Made by a program: the position numbers and the translations under genes
Part shown: in pieces, positions 61,365-64,000 of the stretch
Layout of the letters: each line of letters opens with the position of its first letter
Numbering within the stretch: position 1 is the first letter of the stretch
Assembly: GCA_964371405.1 (NCBI GenBank)
Contig: CAYJLV010000006.1
Location: forward strand, 65,541 to 129,540
DNA length: 64,000 bases
Reading direction: 5' to 3'
Source of the DNA: JAMHWF01 sp964371405
GTDB lineage: Bacteria > Pseudomonadota > Gammaproteobacteria > Burkholderiales > Burkholderiaceae_C
Notes under the pieces: model-generated
Told to the model about the DNA's origin: nothing
Databases searched by the model: none
Seen by the model: the letters and a program-made list of their open reading frames with translations, nothing else

Positions 61365-62594
61365 ATGGCCAAGGAATACAAGGATCTCGTCGTCGCGCTC
61401 GACATCGGCACCGCCAAAGTGATGGCCGTCGTCGCCGAGGTGCTGCCGGGCGCCGAGTTGCGCATCGCCGGCCTCGGCATCGCGCCGTCGCATGGCCTCA
61501 AGCGCGGCGTCGTCGTCAACATCGAGGCCACGGTGCAGTCGATCCAGCAGGCGCTCAAGGAGGCCGAGATGATGGCCGACTGCAAGATCACGCGCGTCTA
61601 CACCGGCATCACCGGCAGCCACATCCGCGGCCAGAACTCGACCGGCATGGTGATCGTGCGCGACAAGGAGGTCACGCCGGTCGACGTGGCGCGCGTCGTC
61701 GAGACGGCCAAGGCGATCAACATCCCGAACGACCAGCGCCTGCTGCTCGTCGAGCCGCAGGAGTTCGTGATCGACGGCCACGAGGTCAAGGAGCCCGTGG
61801 GCATGTCGGGCGGGCGGCTCGAGGTCAAGGTGCACATCGTGACGGGCGCGCAGAGCGCGGCCGAGAACATCGTCAAGTGCGTGCGCCGCTGCGGCCTCGA
61901 AGTCGAGCAGCTCGTGCTCAACCCGAGCGCGTCGAGCGCGGCGGTGCTGACGGCCGACGAGAAGGACCTGGGCGTCGCGATCGTCGACATCGGCGCCGGA
62001 ACGACGGACGTCGCCATCTTCACAGACGGCGCGATCCGCCACACGGCCGTGATTCCGATCGCCGGCGATCTGATCACGAGCGACATCGCGATGGCGCTGC
62101 GCACGCCGACCAAGGACGCCGAGGAGATCAAGGTCGAGTACGGCGTCGCCAAGCAACTGCTCGCCGACCCGGCCGACCAGCTCGAGGTCCCCGGGCTCGG
62201 CGACCGCGGCCCGCGCATGTTGAGCCGCCAGGCGCTGGCCGGCGTGATCGAGCCGCGCGTCGAGGAGATCTTCTCGCTGGTGCATCAGGTGATCCGCGAG
62301 AGCGGCTACGAGGAGCTGCTGTCGTCGGGCATCGTGATCACGGGCGGCTCGGCCGTCATGCCCGGGATGATCGAGCTCGGCGAGGACATCTTCCTCAAGC
62401 CCGTGCGCAAGGGGCTGCCGACCTACCACGGTGCGCTCGCCGACATGGTGGCCAATCCGCGCTCGGCGACGGTGATGGGCCTGCTCGAGGAGGCGCGCAT
62501 CTCGCGGTTGCGCGGCCACAAGGCGGCGCAGCAGGCGGGCTCGATGAAGACGATGTTCGGCCGAGCGAAGGACTGGTTCCTCGGCAACTTCTAG
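61365..62594 (+). CDS. ftsA: Cell division protein FtsA
   Basis: A 409-residue actin-like ATPase that tethers FtsZ to the membrane. Nucleotide motifs: VALDIGTAKVMA (phosphate 1), IVDIGAGTTDVAIF (phosphate 2) and ITGGSAVMPGM (adenosine), with the FtsA-specific SHMA/1C domain inserted after residue ~85. The C-terminal amphipathic helix is GRAKDWFLGNF. Start at 61365 has a GAGGGA ribosome site. Confidence 0.95.
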   Translation: MAKEYKDLVVALDIGTAKVMAVVAEVLPGAELRIAGLGIAPSHGLKRGVVVNIEATVQSIQQALKEAEMMADCKITRVYTGITGSHIRGQNSTGMVIVRDKEVTPVDVARVVETAKAINIPNDQRLLLVEPQEFVIDGHEVKEPVGMSGGRLEVKVHIVTGAQSAAENIVKCVRRCGLEVEQLVLNPSASSAAVLTADEKDLGVAIVDIGAGTTDVAIFTDGAIRHTAVIPIAGDLITSDIAMALRTPTKDAEEIKVEYGVAKQLLADPADQLEVPGLGDRGPRMLSRQALAGVIEPRVEEIFSLVHQVIRESGYEELLSSGIVITGGSAVMPGMIELGEDIFLKPVRKGLPTYHGALADMVANPRSATVMGLLEEARISRLRGHKAAQQAGSMKTMFGRAKDWFLGNF

Positions 62595-62698
62595 GTTTGG
62601 ACGACGACAAAGGGCCGCGGCGACGACCGCGGTGCCGCAACGGTGGATGGGCAAGACGGGTGAATGACCAGGCAACTGCAACGACAAGAGGTGAGACC

Positions 62699-63895
62699 AT
62701 GGCAATCGAGATGATCGAAGAGTTCGACCAAGGCACGCAGATCAAGGTAATCGGTGTCGGCGGCGGCGGCGGCAACGCCGTCGACCACATGATCATGCAG
62801 GGCGTGCAGGGGGTGCAGTTCGTCTGCGCCAACACCGACGCGCAGGCGCTCAACCGCTCGGGCGCGGATCACCTGATCCAGCTCGGCTCCACGGGCCTGG
62901 GCGCGGGCGCCAAGCCCGAAGCCGGCAAGGCCGCGGCCGAGGAGGCGATCGACCGCGTGCGCGAGTCGATCTCCGGCGCGCACATGCTGTTCATCACCGC
63001 CGGCATGGGCGGCGGCACCGGCACCGGCGCGGCGCCGGTGATCGCGCGCGTCGCCAAGGAGATGGGCATCCTGACGGTGGGCGTCGTGACGCGGCCGTTC
63101 GAGTTCGAGGGCATCCGCCGCGCCAAGGCGGCCGACGCCGGCATCTCGGAGCTCGAGGCCAACGTCGATTCGCTGATCGTGATCCTCAACGACAAGCTGC
63201 TCGACGTGCTCGGCGACGACGTGACGCAGGACCAGGCGTTCGCGCACGCCAACGACGTGCTCAAGAACGCCGTCGGCGGCATCAGCGACATCATCCACGT
63301 GCCGGGCCACGTCAACGTCGACTTCGAGGACGTGAAGACGGTGATGAGCGAGCCGGGCAAGGCGATGATGGGCACGGCGCAGGCCGGCGGCCCGGACCGC
63401 GCGACCAAGGCCGCCGAATCCGCTGTCGCCTGCCCGCTGCTCGAAGGCATCGACCTGTCGGGCGCGCGCGGCGTGCTGGTGCTGATCGCGGCCAACCGCA
63501 ACACGTTCAAGCTCTCGGAGAGCCGCAACGCGATGAACACGATCCGCCGCTACGCCGCGGAAGACGCGCACGTCATCTACGGCACGGCATACGACGACAC
63601 GCTCGGCGACCAGCTGCGCGTCACGGTGATCGCCACCGGCCTGTCGCCCGCCAAGCGCCAGCAGGCGCCGATCACGGTCGTGCATTCGGCGACGCTGCAG
63701 CGTACCGGTACCGACAACGTGCCGGTGATGGTGCAGTCCGTCGGCGTCGCCGCTCCGGCGAGCCATGACTACAGCGCGCTCTCGACGCCGAGCGTCTGGC
63801 GCAACGGCCGCGCCGCGGCGAAGGTCGACGCGCTGGCGAGCAACGGCATGGACGAGATCGAGATCCCGGCGTTCCTGCGCAAGCAGGCCGACTGA
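62699..63895 (+). CDS. ftsZ: Cell division protein FtsZ
   Basis: A 398-residue tubulin-like GTPase forming the Z ring. KVIGVGGGGGNAVDHM at 16-31, the tubulin signature GMGGGTGTGAAP from residue 102, and the T7 loop NVDFEDVKTVM. The C-terminal tail MDEIEIPAFLRKQAD is the conserved peptide that binds FtsA/ZipA. A GAGGTGAG ribosome site precedes the ATG, and the 104-base ftsA-ftsZ gap may hold an extra promoter, but I could not pick one out. Confidence 0.96.
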   Translation: MAIEMIEEFDQGTQIKVIGVGGGGGNAVDHMIMQGVQGVQFVCANTDAQALNRSGADHLIQLGSTGLGAGAKPEAGKAAAEEAIDRVRESISGAHMLFITAGMGGGTGTGAAPVIARVAKEMGILTVGVVTRPFEFEGIRRAKAADAGISELEANVDSLIVILNDKLLDVLGDDVTQDQAFAHANDVLKNAVGGISDIIHVPGHVNVDFEDVKTVMSEPGKAMMGTAQAGGPDRATKAAESAVACPLLEGIDLSGARGVLVLIAANRNTFKLSESRNAMNTIRRYAAEDAHVIYGTAYDDTLGDQLRVTVIATGLSPAKRQQAPITVVHSATLQRTGTDNVPVMVQSVGVAAPASHDYSALSTPSVWRNGRAAAKVDALASNGMDEIEIPAFLRKQAD

Positions 63896-64000
63896 TCGAG
63901 TCCACGTCAACGTCGCTGCCGTCTCACCCGTTGCCCCAGCGGTTCCCCGGGGCCCCGGGGGGGGCCGGGGGCGCCGGGCCCCCCAGGGGGGGCCGCCCGC
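63896..64000. other. Non-coding tail with G/C-only end, likely contig-end artefact
   Basis: No gene seen after the ftsZ stop. From 63945 to 64000 all but one base (A at 63985) are G or C, arranged as runs of up to eight, unlike any other part of the window. The usual next gene in this cluster, lpxC, is not reached. Confidence 0.6.

Overview
The window is a very GC-rich (roughly 70% by eye), densely coded stretch of a Gram-negative betaproteobacterial chromosome. The division/cell-wall cluster order, the Burkholderiales-like proteins and a sox thiosulfate-oxidation locus suggest a Burkholderiales member of the Rubrivivax/Leptothrix/Ideonella type. This is inference from gene content; no 16S rRNA gene is present. 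Both window ends are artificial: modA is cut at base 1, and the last ~55 bases are almost pure G/C and look like a contig-end artefact.

Layout. 1-3098: molybdate uptake and regulation (modA', modB, modC, modE). 3132-7021: a GlxA-type AraC regulator, a homocysteine S-methyltransferase, a DUF938 methyltransferase, a glycine-zipper lipoprotein and an HNH endonuclease. 7212-16994: a fatty-acid/acyl-CoA degradation block with a TetR regulator, acyl-CoA dehydrogenase, DUF2147 protein, FadN-type hydroxyacyl-CoA dehydrogenase, thiolase, crotonase, SGNH hydrolase, SDR and a YciA-like thioesterase. 17046-19880: an Atm1-type ABC exporter and a LysR regulator. 19961-25865: a glutamate/aspartate-type ABC importer translationally coupled to a BtuCDF-like importer. 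25872-34254: SRPBCC protein, pyrC, NYN-LOTUS protein, cysK, RNase P RNA, Bcr/CflA efflux pump, a membrane-anchored alpha-carbonic anhydrase, a CoA-transferase/racemase and a carboxylesterase.

34283-40764: the sox locus, soxYZAXB plus a GlcG/HbpS-like protein, a periplasmic DsrE-like protein and a SoxW-like thioredoxin, with no soxCD here. It is bracketed by two paralogous ArsR repressors with conserved cysteines. Four short palindromes matching ATTC-N8-GAAT, perfectly or with one mismatch, lie before the first arsR, before soxY and before the second arsR. I read this as a persulfide-responsive (SqrR/BigR/SoxR-like) circuit, and it is the most interesting part of the window.

40810-46201: a secreted two-repeat protein of unknown family, a hybrid histidine kinase and OmpR-type regulator (overlapping genes), and a divergent radical SAM/SPASM protein whose open frame has no ordinary start codon before the FeS motif.

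46377-63895: a complete dcw cluster, mraZ-rsmH-ftsL-ftsI-murE-murF-mraY-murD-ftsW-murG-murC-ddl-ftsQ-ftsA-ftsZ, mostly joined by 1-4 base stop/start overlaps and read from a recognisable promoter with four GTG triplets at exact 10-base spacing upstream of and at the mraZ start.
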